Below, one piece after another: positions 31,168-41,395 of a DNA stretch of 46,124 nt (positions are counted from its first letter, which is position 1; each line of letters opens with the position of its first letter). The notes beneath the pieces are model-generated. The model made no database searches. It was not told where the DNA came from and saw only the letters and a program-made list of their open reading frames with translations. The position numbers and the translations under genes are program-made. Where the stretch lies: assembly GCA_009602725.1 (NCBI GenBank), contig WELB01000280.1, forward strand, positions 13,750 to 59,873. The letters are read 5' to 3'. The stretch is from Spirogloea muscicola (taxonomy: Eukaryota > Streptophyta > Zygnematophyceae > Spirogloeales > Spirogloeaceae).

Positions 31168-34100
31168 CTGTACTCCTCAAGCAGCGACCGCTGGTCAGGC
31201 CGCACGGCCTCCATCTCGAGGCGCAGCGCCCGGGCAGCTGGCTCGCGCGGCCGCCCGGACACGCGGTGCGGCCCGAGCACGAGGCGCCATGTAGCGGCGG
31301 CGCTGCAGTCGTACACGCCCACGTCGCGCACGCCCACGGCCAGGCGCGACGCGTACAGGCCGCCGGCAGGGAACGCGTCGTGCTGCAGGTGCACGCCTGC
31401 CAGCTGCACCTCCATGCACACGTCCTGCTGGCGGCCCCTTGATGCTCGACAGCTGCTGACGCCATCCGATGCTGCATCCGCAGCAGCGGCGTTGACGGCC
31501 GAGTCAGCGGCGGAGACTGCCGGGTCAGCAGCCGGAGCGCTACTGTCGGGCCAGTCGCGGCCACCGTAGAGCCGCCAGCGCAGGCTCAGGTCCCGCAGCA
31601 CGACGCGGGCTGCTGACGGCGGGAATTTGGCAGCCAGCACCATGCCGCCGCCGCCGCCGCCGCCGCTGCCGCCGCCGCCTCCGCCACGCTGGGCCCCGCT
31701 GCCGTCAGCGCCGCTCACACCAAGGCCGCCCGACTGGGGCTCCTGCTCTCGGACCGGCGCCACTGGCACGTGGTCAGGCCGCACCTCCGCGGCGCGCCCG
31801 CTGTACCACTCGGCACACTGCTCGGACTGCCGCATCCCCACTGACGCTCTGCGATTGCCGCCGCCGGCCAACGCCGCCGCCGGCCGTGAAGGCGGGCCAG
31901 GAGCGCCACCATCGGCGGCAGGGCTTACTGCTGGAGCTGCTTCGTAGTAGTCTTCGATGAACATGGGGCCGGCCAGCGGCTGCTGCCTGGCCGTACGGCC
32001 GCTGCTGCAGCAGCCGCCGCCGTCACTGGCCATGGCGGCCGGCACGTGCTTGGGAAGCGCGACGGGCTCCACCGCTGTCAGCACCTCCCAGGTCTCGGTG
32101 GCCATAGGGACAGCGGCCAGGACCGCCGCCATCGCTGCCTCCACAGCTGCTGCTGCCGCCTCACTTCGTCCTCCACCCTCTGCCCTCCTCGGCCGCTCCG
32201 CGAGCGCCGCCGGAAGACTGCCAGCCGAGCTCGCTGCCGCCTCTCTGCTGCCGCTGCCATCGCCGCTGCTCCTCAGCGACGGCGCCACCATCGTCATTGA
32301 CGCCGCCGCTGGGTCGGGCGCCAGCAGCTGCTGCAGCTGGCCGCCGAGCCCCGCGACAGCTGCTGCCGTGTCGCAGCACGTGTCCAGGCGCAGCTGGTTG
32401 TTTGCGCACTCCAGCTCCCACTGTGGGGCGCCGCCTCCGCCACCGCCCGTGGCACGCGATTGCACGCACGCCTCCATGACGCCCTCGCGAGCCACCTTCT
32501 CCATATTAAGTGATTGATAAGTTAGTAAATGGTAAGTCAGAGTTACAGTAGCCCTCCACTTGGGTAAAAATATGATGAATCTGAAGAGCTCTGTACTTAC
32601 ATTGCCGTGAGAAGAGGCGTCAATGAAATGCTTGCAGACTCTGCCTTGGACTTGGACTCAATGATTGCTTACGACTCTTGAAGCTTGACTGACATATTGA
32701 GCTTCTAAGCACATACAGGCTGAGCTTCACAATCATTAGACTCGAGCTTACATCTGGAATTTGCACAATCACATGGCACAGGTATGAACAAGGTGTATTG
32801 ATCGCTACTGAGATCTGCCTCTCCAGCTGGGTTAGGCTAGTCTTCAGGTAAAAGTCAAAAATATTCAGACTATTCCTGGACAGCTTAGAAGACTACCTTC
32901 AAGAGGGGAGGTGAGCACACCTGGACGAATCCGCGGGCAGCCATGGCAGCAGCGCTCCAACCGTCCGGCGCTAGAGACCGCCGGTCGGCGGGGGTCTTGC
33001 GCACGGCAAGGTCAAGAACGTGCATTGCCGCATCACGTAGCCACACCTCAAACCGCAGCGCTGGCACAGTCCCCTCCTTATCTGCTGCCATGTTGCTGCC
33101 GAAGGCGCCCGGGAGCTGGCCAACAACACGTACCGCCGCCACCAGTAGCATGCAAGCAACAGGCCGGCACGGCGCTGCTGCAGCTGCCGCTGCCGCGGTG
33201 CTGCTACCTGGTGCACGCACGGGCTGACAAATGATCAGTCAGGTCCTAACTTTGGCAGTAGTGTCCACAACTAGGTGTAGAACTAGATATTTTGGTTCTA
33301 AGAACCTGGTCAAGTAACTGTCCTAGCACACTAGCAAGAAGCTTCAATGAACGAGGTATAGATCACATTTCAAGTACTGTCATGACACATTTTGGTGTAA
33401 CAGATAGTCTCACAAGCAGTGACGAGCGTGACAGGCTTCAGAGCGGGCTTACTGCTTGCACCGAGGCGGGCGGCGGCAGCGGCGGCTGCCTCAGGACCTG
33501 GCCAGTAGCAGAGCCCGACGTCATGGAGGTTGAGGAAGACGTTAGTGGAGGAGGACGGCGAGATGGGTGGGGAGGAGGGAGGTCGAGAAGGGCCGGGAGA
33601 GCCCCCTCCCTCATCCCCAGGTCTAGCATTGGCGAATGCTGTCGAGGCCTTCTGAGCAAAACCGGCAAGGGCGAGCAGCCAGTCCAAGCGGCCGCCGGGC
33701 GCCGACGCAGTGCCGCCTCTCACTGTGAGCGCGAGCACGGCGTTGCCGCCGCCGTTGGGCAGCTCCGTGTACGCAAGCGCAACGCCTGCGGTGCCCACCG
33801 ACAGCACGTTGCCGCCTGCCGCACCGCCACCAGCTCCGCGGCCTAGGCAAGCGGCGCGGCAGGCAAAGAGCTCACGCTCCCCCGCCTCTCTGCTCCGACC
33901 TCTCTCCTCTGCCGCCTCCCTCCTCCCTGCCTCCTCCCCTGTGAGCCACCACCACGCTTCGCCACCAACAGCAGGCCGCCGCCGGCCGCCGTACACGGCG
34001 TACTCGCCGACGCTCAGCCACACATGGCGCGCACCGGCCACGCCGCCAGGGGCGGCCGTGGCGCACAGGTCCAGGCCGGCCGCCGCCACTCGCAGGCCAG

Positions 34101-35511
34101 TCCAGCCACGGCCCCACTGCGGCCGCTGGAAGGCCGCCGCCTCGGTCTGAGTCCTTCCTCCCTCCTCCCCCTTCCCGTCGCTGCTGTCCCCCCCGGCCAT
34201 CTCCGCTAGATCCAGCGCCAGCACCACATGGTCAGCCCGCAGCGCCAGCGTCGATGACAATGCAGCTGCCATTGTCGACGCTGAAGCAGTCGGCGGCCCC
34301 GGCCCATGGCTTGCGACAGCGCCGCTGAGGCCGCGCGCCAGCGCCCCAGCGGCATGTGCGGCAGCAGGCGAAGCAACGAGCTCGAGTCGTGGCACTGCGG
34401 CCGCAGTCATGACCACTGCACTGGCGAGGACCGCCTTCCGCAGCACGGCATCGGCCGCCTCCACCTCGGCCAGTTGCTCGGCAGCCGCCGCCGAGAAGGT
34501 CGCGCCCGGGCCTGCGATACCGAGCCCGCCGCCGCCGCGTCGCCGCGTCGCCTCCGCCAGCGCTGCCGCCAGCTGCAAGTGCTTGCTGCCGCTGCCGCCG
34601 CCGTCCCCGCTGCTCTTGCTGCCGTGGACCACGACCTCCAGCGAGACCGGCTGGCCGGCCTCCTCCGCTGCACGCAGCAGTGGCAGCGCGTGCAGCCAGC
34701 CCGCTCCCTCCCTCCTCCTTCCCTCCTCCTCGCCTCCTTTTGCCCTCTCTCCTCTCGTTGCCATGCACAGGTCGAGCATCATGGAGCTCGCCTCCATTGC
34801 CAACCGCCGCTCACCACCGCCGCCGCCGCCGCTGGCGTGGAGCACGACAAGCGGCGCGCCGTTGGAGGGCGGCGCGAGCGTGAGAGCCGCAGCCTCGGGC
34901 GCCCAGTGGCCGCTGCCGCTGGCGCACTGCACACCCAGCACTGCACGGACCACTGGCGTTGCCACGCTAATAGTCACTGGTGCTCCGCCGCAACCTGGCG
35001 TTGACAGCGGTGGCTGCGACGATGGAGCAGCCGACAGCCGCCACATGGTGAGGGCGGGGTCGGAGCACACGCGAGCAGCGAACGCCGCCAGGCGGGCCAC
35101 GCTGTCCGGACTGAATATAAGCCAAACCGGCCCCAGGGCCACCGCTGCCGCCGCTGCCGCCGACGCTGGAGCTGCTGGCCACGACGCCGTCGCCCGCAGC
35201 GCTGCCGCGGCGTCATGGCCGCCGTTCGGCGCCTCCCCGATGTCAAGCAGCCGCTGCGGCTCAAGCCACGCTGGCAGTGGCTCCATGGCGGCCAGGCGCA
35301 GAGGCGCAGGCGTCGCCACCCCCAGCGCTGCCGCCAGCGCCGCCAGGTGCTCCGCATGCGATGACCAGTGGCGGCCGCCGCCGCCACAGGCGCTGCATGC
35401 GCGCAGCCGAGGCGCAATGGGCAGCGCCTCGGCGGCGTCCAGCCGCCGCACCGCCCCTGACAATTGGCTCGAGCCGCTGCCCGACACGGCCACACGGCCC
35501 GACACGGCCAA
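31168..35511 (-). pseudogene. ATG2: ATG2-like autophagy lipid-transfer protein, three exons of the middle and CAD-tip region; incomplete
   Basis: ATG2 is a rod-shaped VPS13-family protein that moves lipids into the growing autophagosome. Minus-strand exons: from 35511 or slightly below to 33414 (donor GTGAGA), 33207-32897 (CAG acceptor, donor GTAGTC) and about 32498-31168 (donor GTGCGC); phases agree at both joins. Family-like landmarks: WELECANNQLRLDTCCD, VVLRDLSLRWRLYGGRDWP, CMEVQLAGVHLQHDAFPAGG, ASRLAVGVRDVGVYD and RLEMEAVRPD..LLEEY, as in the ATG2 CAD-tip region. Long Gly/Ala/Ser-rich inserts and CCG runs are typical of GC-rich algal proteins. No chorein N-terminus is found upstream and no following exon downstream, although the last exon ends at a usable donor. 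It is therefore either a gene with very distant exons or, more likely, a fragment marooned among transposons. The three frames themselves are open. Identity rests on motif recall, not a search. Confidence 0.65.
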
Positions 35512-36079
35512 AAGCCACTTAATGGGCCAGTGACGGTCTACTACCGACGGGCTAGCGTCAGGTGTGTATTGGCCACGTCAACGTCGACGATAATGACAGC
35601 CATCACTACAGTAGCCTCCAGCGGATGCCTCATGTCGGTGTTCCAGCGCCAGCTCCACGCTCTCGCGCGCCACAACCCGCCTCGCGCAAGTATTGGCTCG
35701 AGGAAGCAGCCCGATCTCCCCAGTCGTCAGTCTATTGAGGTGCCTGGTGTGCAGACATCTTGTCTAAGTCTTTCCCTTCGCATCGACGTTCCGATATTCG
35801 TCGCCTAATGTCTTTGGGCATCTGCCGGATCTTACGAGGGCCATTGACAGCACGGTTTTGTATACGAGTTTGTAATCCTGTTTGCGGCAATGGAAAAAGG
35901 TGAAGGCGTAAGTGGCCTCAAAAATACTTGTGATGTAGTGTTGAGGAGCTTCTGGGTTTGGTGTGTGCCCGCCTTGCCACTCTTTCCTTCTCCTCCTCCT
36001 GCAGCACCCAGTGGCCACTTGAGTCGTTGTGTGTTTTAGCAGTTTTCTGGCCCTTCGAACTTTGTTCATTTTCTTTTCT
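35512..36079. other. Flank between the ATG2-like exon and the stem-loop array
   Basis: A direct repeat of CCCGACACGGCC lies at 35478-35510 beside the exon edge. The rest has no coding signal I can support; 35990-36080 already looks like LINE 3' UTR (pyrimidine-rich, ending in the first stem-loop). Confidence 0.4.
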
Positions 36080-36750
36080 GGGCTGGCCAATCACGGCTAT
36101 CACCTCCTAGAAGAGCCTTTCTGCTTACTAGAGGCTAATAAGTCACCATTCTCCGTGGTACTTACTTATAATTGAGTGTTTCAGCACTTTCCGCCCCCTT
36201 TTGGACATCTTTTCGGGCTGGCTTTTAACAGCCCTCGCCCACCGTGGATGAGCTTACCTTTATTGTGTGGAGTAGCTCTGAAATCTTGATAGTGGTCAAA
36301 GTTACAGAGCTGGCCTGCCGCCTCAGGGTGTAGGCTGGGCAACCCTCCTCCTCCTCCTAGTCGTTTCTTCTTCTGCTCATCCGTTTCACCTGGTTCACCT
36401 CCTTTGGACGTGTTCTTTCTGGGCGGGCATTTCACAGCCCCCGCCCCTTGGGTGCTGGTGAGCACTTTCTTCTGAAAGAGCTCACATATTTTGGGCTGGC
36501 CTCTCGCAGCCACTGCCGTTGTTGAAAGAGCTACGTTGAAAGAGCTCTTCGTTTTTCTTTCGGGCTGGCCTATCACAGCCCAGTCTGCGAGCAGGCTTAC
36601 AAACATCTCCGGCTGCTTGACATTTGCAGATTCGGCTGTTGACGAGGCCTCACTGAGGAGCCATTCCCAACTTCTCTTTCTTGCGTGGTAATATTAATTC
36701 GTATTCCATGGACGTTGTTCATTGTTTTGTGAGCTAGCGTATCACAGCCT
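36080..36750 (+). repeat. Same-strand series of six LINE-type 3' stem-loops
   Basis: Copies at 36080-36098, 36215-36234, 36421-36440, 36493-36512, 36562-36581 and 36731-36750. Most are preceded by a T-rich run; the clearest have GGGCTGG..CAGCCC arms, and several are followed by CGCCC and a GAGC/GAGCAC box. Two copies are immediately followed by GAAAGAGCT words (near 36474, 36523 and 36538). No LINE coding tail lies between them, so these are stacked 3'-UTR fragments. Confidence 0.7.
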
Positions 36751-37339
36751 CGCCCATTGGAAGGGCTGCTTCTTCTTCCATGCGAACGCCGAAACCCAAC
36801 AGCAAAGCACGACCAAAACGCAATGTTGTCACGACTGCTCGTCGGGCACCAAGAGCGACGAATAGATCCCATGATGGCCGTGAAATCTAAGACATGGACG
36901 CATAGATGGCAGACCCACAAGCCTGCTCTCCTTGCCCTCCGATGATTACCACGTGACTTACTCGTGTCTTTTGTGAGGAGCTGCTGGGATTGCATCACAG
37001 CACTTATGAGCTTGAGGCAATCTAGTATCTCTTCAAAAGAATCGACGCACCGTCACAACAGCTGCAAGCTGCAAACAGCTGCAAACCACAGCTTGCCGAG
37101 AGGGGTGGTGCGTGATTATCCTTGTGCAGGTCATGGCGGTCCTTCATCATGTCAATATGATATGTCGGTAAAGGAAAGCTACAATGGAAGCCCTTTCGTG
37201 CCGCATATAGACCACAAGCGGGGCGGAGTACTGTTTGGGAGCACGAACGGCGTCCAGGTTTATGTGGCTACTTCTATTTTTTCTCTTTCGAGTGAAATTT
37301 TCCAGCGTAGACGTGGACCTGTCATCGGCGAAGCGGCAC
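36751..37339. other. Unassigned stretch
   Basis: Nothing recognisable except a short GCTGCAAGCTGCAAACAGCT direct repeat near 37061-37085. No open frame with family motifs. Confidence 0.35.
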
Positions 37340-37728
37340 GTGAGCCACCCTCTCGCCTTCGACATCCACGTACGGGACCATCAAGATGCCAAGTGGCTCT
37401 TCGTCCCGGCAACAAGCTATCGTGTTAGGTCAGCACTTACCAGCGTAAACCACCTGTGTTCGGCGGATTGCCGGCCAGTCCGGCACGGAAGTGAACCCGG
37501 TGGCCAGTGGGCGGCAAAGTCTGACCGTATGCCAGGACTTGGTTGGTTCGTCCACTCCTGGTCCCTCCCTCTTGCTGCTCGTACAGCTTTGTGCTTTGGA
37601 GGTATGACGCATGTGCTGTCATAGGTGCTTGTGGGTCTGGGGCACCAGTCCTTCTGAGTACTTCTTGCCAGTATGGATCCTCGATATCTGCCGCATCTGA
37701 CTTGATCCGTCAGTGTGTGGTATCAGGC
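37340..37728 (+). other. Leader of the 37.7-kb gypsy element, 5'-truncated
   Basis: Shares CTCGCCTTCGACATCCACG, AAGTGGCTCTTC and the segment just before the Gag ATG with the minus-strand leader at 22405-22820. No LTR or primer site is present upstream. The TGGTATCAGGC at 37719-37729 belongs to the leader, not to a primer site. Confidence 0.6.
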
Positions 37729-39249
37729 ATGGAGTCGCCGGACTCCAGTACATGCCCTAGTCCTCCTCCACCGGCTGTTCCACCTCTTGAGGTCGAGGAT
37801 CTTGCCGACGATCTAGGGGAGCTCCAGGCGACGGCTCCGGACGTTTTAACCTCCGACGACGCCCGGCGCAGTGCGCGCCTTCAGGAGCTCCACGAGGCTG
37901 CGGTCCCGGTGTGTGGGGACCCAGCAGTAGCTTCGTTCTCGGGAGCGCTGTTGGAAGAAGTACAAGCGCTTGTCGCCCGAGTAACCAAGGGCGAAAAGCG
38001 TGTCCGAAAACTCAAGGCCAGACTCCGTGAGTCGCAGGTGGGCCGTGCCAAGCCCGCCTCACCGGCCAAGTTCAGTGGACAGTCCTTCCGCGGCGGCCTC
38101 AACGCTTGGTTTGCCGAGATTCTTGCGTGGTTCGTACAATGTGGTACCGGCACACAACACCGTGTCGGGCTCGCGGCCACGTATCTCTCAGGCGATCCCG
38201 GCCAGTGGTGGGAAAGCGTCAAGAAATCCTCCACCCCCGTTGTGTACAATCAGTGGGATTTCTTCGTAAGATCGTTGTCAAGTATGTACGGCGAGGTGCA
38301 CGCCGAACTCAATGCGAGAAACGAACTTGATGTTATTCGCATGAGGAACAACGACTTCGAAGACTATGTGCGGCGCTTCCACATGCTGGTGTCGAAGCTC
38401 GACACCAAGCCCATGGACAACGCTGACCAGTGCCAGCGTTTTAAGGCAGGGCTACCCGAGCACGTGGCCCTCCTTGCCCAATTGGATGCTGTAACCTTCC
38501 AGCCAGTGGACACTCTGGATCGCTTGATTGAGCAAGCGCGCATCACTTTCGCGAGGTATCCGCGCAAGCGTCCCCTGGCAGAAGTCGTTTCGGCTGCGCC
38601 TTCATCTTCGAAGCGTCGCCCCAGTAGTATGCCAAACACCACTGGCAAGCCCTATGTGGGGCCACGGCGCCCAGTCAAGCCCGCGGCCTTTGTCCCCGAG
38701 GAGGACCGGGCTTGCTACCGGTGTGGCCAGAAGGGCTATCGCATCCGTGATTGCACCCAAGCTCCCAAGCACCCATCATCAGGCAAATCCGCTCCACCCG
38801 GCCCCAAGGGGCAGTGTAAAGGCAAGGGCACACGTGAGTGCCTTTCCTTAAGTCCCGTGTGGAGTCCTCAACTGCATGATGTGCGCGTGCTGTTTGACCA
38901 TGTAGGACATGCTTGTCCGCAGTTTCCTGTACCCGTGGTACGCTCCCTGCATACGCTAATGCAGGCCTTGGTGAAAGGTGGTCGGTCCCCTTGTTGTCTG
39001 GGTTCCCCGCAACCAAGTGCAATCAGCTGCTCAAATGTTTCTGAAGTGGGTGAATCATCATGGGGCTCACGACCCTGTGTTTTTCATCGTCCGATGCAGG
39101 CGAGGACTGAATCCTCCACGACCACCGGGCCTGTCCTTGCTCTGTCGCTACACAGCAAGCCATCCCCACGTAGTACCTGGTGCTGCTGGATCACCCAGGA
39201 AATTTCTCATCTATGTATTTCGCAGATTCGGTCTTGCTTCGGCAGGTGA
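37729..39249 (+). pseudogene. Gag polyprotein of a Ty3/gypsy element, best preserved copy
   Basis: ATG 37729 (MESPDSSTCPSPPPPAV) opens a frame of about 506 codons. Landmarks: coiled-coil-like LLEEVQALVARVTKGEKRVR; capsid region AKFSGQSFRGGLNAWFAEIL, AATYLSGDPGQWWESVKKSS and MYGEVHAELNARNELDVIRM; FKAGLPEHVALLAQLDAVTF; a basic linker; and the zinc knuckle CYRCGQKGYRIRDC at 38713-38754, where the metal-binding His is Tyr (codon TAT, 38737-38739). The N-terminal two thirds is intact; the end of the frame, after about 38830, already lies over the pro region of a different frame. Confidence 0.85.
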
Positions 39250-39282
39250 CGTTGCACTTTGTGCTTCGACGCCAAGTATGCT

Positions 39283-39526
39283 GTTCACCGGCCTAGCGGC
39301 TGGTCAACCAGCCCAAATCCTTGTAGACACAGGTGCTTCGGTATCCTGTGCTAGTAAGACATATGTGTGTAACAATGGCTTGCCTGTGCAACCCATTGAT
39401 GTATTGCAAGCTACAATGGCCAATGGTCAAAATGTAAAAGTCTTGGGCCTTTGCAAAGTGCCCCTTCGCATCCAAAGTTACAAGACGGTTGTCTTGTCAA
39501 GTCATCGACTTGTCGTCTACCTTTGA
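39283..39526 (+). pseudogene. Aspartic protease of the 37.7-kb gypsy element
   Basis: FTGLAAGQPAQILVDTGASV keeps the DTGAS active site (about 39325-39339), followed by [20 protein letters not shown]. The frame differs from Gag and from RT, so at least two shifts separate them; a programmed shift between Gag and PR is possible but the second shift, inside PR, suggests decay. Confidence 0.8.
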
Positions 39527-40213
39527 TGTGATCTTAGGTGATGATTGGCTCTGTGCCACAGCATCCGTGCTTGATTGTAAACAGCGCACTTGTGTGGGCC
39601 GCTGTGGTCCTCGTCGTTTTAAATTGCACGTCGTCGACAATTCGTGTGTACCACCACCCATGCGAGACTCTTCTCTGCGGCTTTCAGCTGTGCGGATGAA
39701 GAAGCTTCTTCGCAAACAACCAGCTTCGGCTGCATATTTGGGTGTTGTGAATGCTGAGTCTCCCCCTGACTCTGCAGTGAGCATCGTGGCCTCACGTAGT
39801 CCGGCTCTTGACAAGTTGTTGGCAGAGTATTCGGATGTGTTCCCGGATGCACTTCCAGACGGATTGCCTCCCCATCGAGGCGTGGCTCATATAATTCCAT
39901 TGGAGCCTGGCGCTGTGCCGCCGTACCGTCCCATGTATCGACTGAGTCCTCTCGAATTTCGAGAGATGCAATCCCAAGTGACGGAATTGCTCCGTAAGGG
40001 CCACATTGAGCCCTCTCATTCCCCGTATGGTGCACCTATCCTCTTCGTTAAGAAGAAGGACGGTAGTCTCCGGATGTGCATCGATTACCGAGCCCTCGAC
40101 AAGCTCACTGTCAAGAACCGATACCCGTTGCCTCGTATCGATGATCTCTTCGATCGTCTCGCGGAAGCTAAAGTGTTCAGCTCCCTCGACTTGCAAAGTG
40201 GGGTTTCCGAAAG
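39489..40213 (+). pseudogene. Reverse transcriptase of the 37.7-kb gypsy element, truncated before YXDD
   Basis: Open frame with [17 protein letters not shown] (PR end), [100 protein letters not shown] and FSSLDLQSG. It is clean up to the palm and then stops being gypsy at about 40200, where a copia-type segment is joined. Confidence 0.88.
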
Positions 40214-40374
40214 TCAGGTACCCTGCGGAGCAGTGGGAAAGCTGATGTGTCATCTGGAGCGCAAGAAGGCGATTGACTACAAGTGGGTGTACGAAGTCAA
40301 CTTGTTGCCAAGAGGTACTCTTATGTCGAGGGTATTGACTTGATTTGCAAGACCCATACTTGCTAGAGTGGGAG
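40214..40374 (+). pseudogene. Ty1/copia reverse-transcriptase scrap fused to the gypsy RT
   Basis: [13 protein letters not shown] followed in the next frame by [15 protein letters not shown] resembles the copia RT signature 'KWVyKiK....LVAkGy.Q.eGiDy'. About 20 residues between the two halves are absent. The next GAGTGGGAG and TGTTGGAAAGAG look like a copia purine tract and LTR start. Confidence 0.55.
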
Positions 40375-40520
40375 TGTTGGAAAGAGTATACTATGTAAAG
40401 GCTTCACTGCTAGCTTCACATGTTCTAGGTCTAGTTGTTCTGTGTGGAGCTGCGCTGTAACGCCGTTGGAATGCTCATCTGGACAGCATAGGGTTTAGGG
40501 TTTGGACTCAGAGAATGGGC
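40375..40520 (+). repeat. Probable start of a copia-type LTR
   Basis: TGTTGGAAAGAGTATACTAT directly after the purine-rich GAGTGGGAG is the usual form of a copia LTR start. The right end could not be located. Confidence 0.4.
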
Positions 40521-41129
40521 GGTGCCAGACATGGGGCCATTAGTCCCACATGCTGGCTGCCAGGATAGCAACTTATCTGCCGGCCTTGCCGATTCAGCTC
40601 AGTACCTCTTACTTTTCCTCACGATCACGCAGTTTGTTCGCGAGCTGGGCCGGGGTTATAAGACACTGGACGGCAACAAGCCCTTGACGTTCTCAACACC
40701 TTTGGGCCCGCCTATGCCGGTGTGCTCCCCAGTCGCCGCCGCCTCAGTCGCCGCCGCCGCCGCCGCCGCCCTTGCCGCCATGGCAGTTAGTTTCACTTTG
40801 TTCCCGAGGACGTGGACACTTGAGTGGGGAGATATGTAGCGGTCCACCCTTTGCTTAAGTTAGGTGGTGCTGGTATGGCTACATGTCCCGTGTATGTGAT
40901 TTGTCGCCAACTTCACGGGATTGCTAAGCTCCAAGGCCGCTAGCCCCTTGACAGCAAGCAGCCCGCGCAGGTGCGAGCGGTCCGTCTGCCCTGGTATGAT
41001 CCTCGCCAGGGTGCCCTGCCAAAAATGGAATATGGGCCCGCTCACGGGCAGGCCTTGGGGCGACCCCCACACCCCTCTGGAGGGTGTGTGTGGGGGCAGC
41101 CATCCTGGGCTGTCAATCGTGACGAGGGC
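40521..41129. other. Gypsy 3'-end junction and GC-rich LTR-like stretch
   Basis: At 40800-40850 the sequence GTTCCCGAGGACGTGGACAC, then GAGTGGGGAGATA and TGTAGCGGTCCACC parallels the purine-tract/LTR junction at 42380-42445, so an LTR start is placed at 40835. A CCG microsatellite lies at 40733-40780. A strong hairpin, CCCCCACACCCCTC with GAGGGTGTGTGTGGGGG, spans 41065-41097. No gene is seen. Confidence 0.5.
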
Positions 41130-41330
41130 TAGTTTGCTGGAGGTCAGAACTGACGAAGACAAGGCGGTGATGCCTGCCACTTTCTGGAAGAGGTCCGACG
41201 GCTCGAAGCAGAACAGAACGACCTTCGACGGTCACCAAAGAGGGGAGGCTGTTTCGTTCGCTCTAGTTTCATCCTTTCGCTCCACCGCAACAGCATGAGC
41301 CCCGCCTGGGGGTGTCGTGAATCGACCCCT
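41130..41330 (+). pseudogene. Conserved C-terminal ORF tail of an unknown retroelement protein, copy 2
   Basis: Frame LEVRTDEDKAVMPATFWKRS, DGSKQNRT and FALVSSFRSTATA-stop (TGA 41296-41298), matching the minus-strand copy at 29.6 kb over about 50 residues with the stop in the same place. Followed by a GCCCCGCCTGGGGG tract and TGTCGTGAATCGAC. Confidence 0.5.
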
Positions 41331-41395
41331 GCACATGGGTAATTAGGCGGTTAGATCCTGATTGGCTTCGGACGTAGGTATCCAGGAGCAACTTC

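Noticed and set aside
31640-31690. CCG runs as an expanded microsatellite locus
   Set aside because: They encode the Gly-rich insert of the ATG2-like exon in frame and are short, as is common in GC-rich algal coding sequence.
33710-35533. Long plus-strand frames (up to 374 codons) opposite the ATG2-like exons
   Set aside because: They are antisense shadows in very GC-rich sequence; composition is Ala/Arg/Pro/Ser noise and no family motif appears, while the minus strand reads as ATG2-like.
37719-37729. TGGTATCAGGC just before the Gag ATG as a primer-binding site
   Set aside because: The minus-strand element at 22.4-22.9 kb shows that this position belongs to the leader; its primer site is about 480 bp further upstream next to the LTR. 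No LTR precedes 37719.
40485-40505. TAGGGTTTAGGGTTTGG as telomeric repeat
   Set aside because: Only about two units are present, inside transposon sequence; similar short TTAGGG words at 44.25 kb are also isolated.
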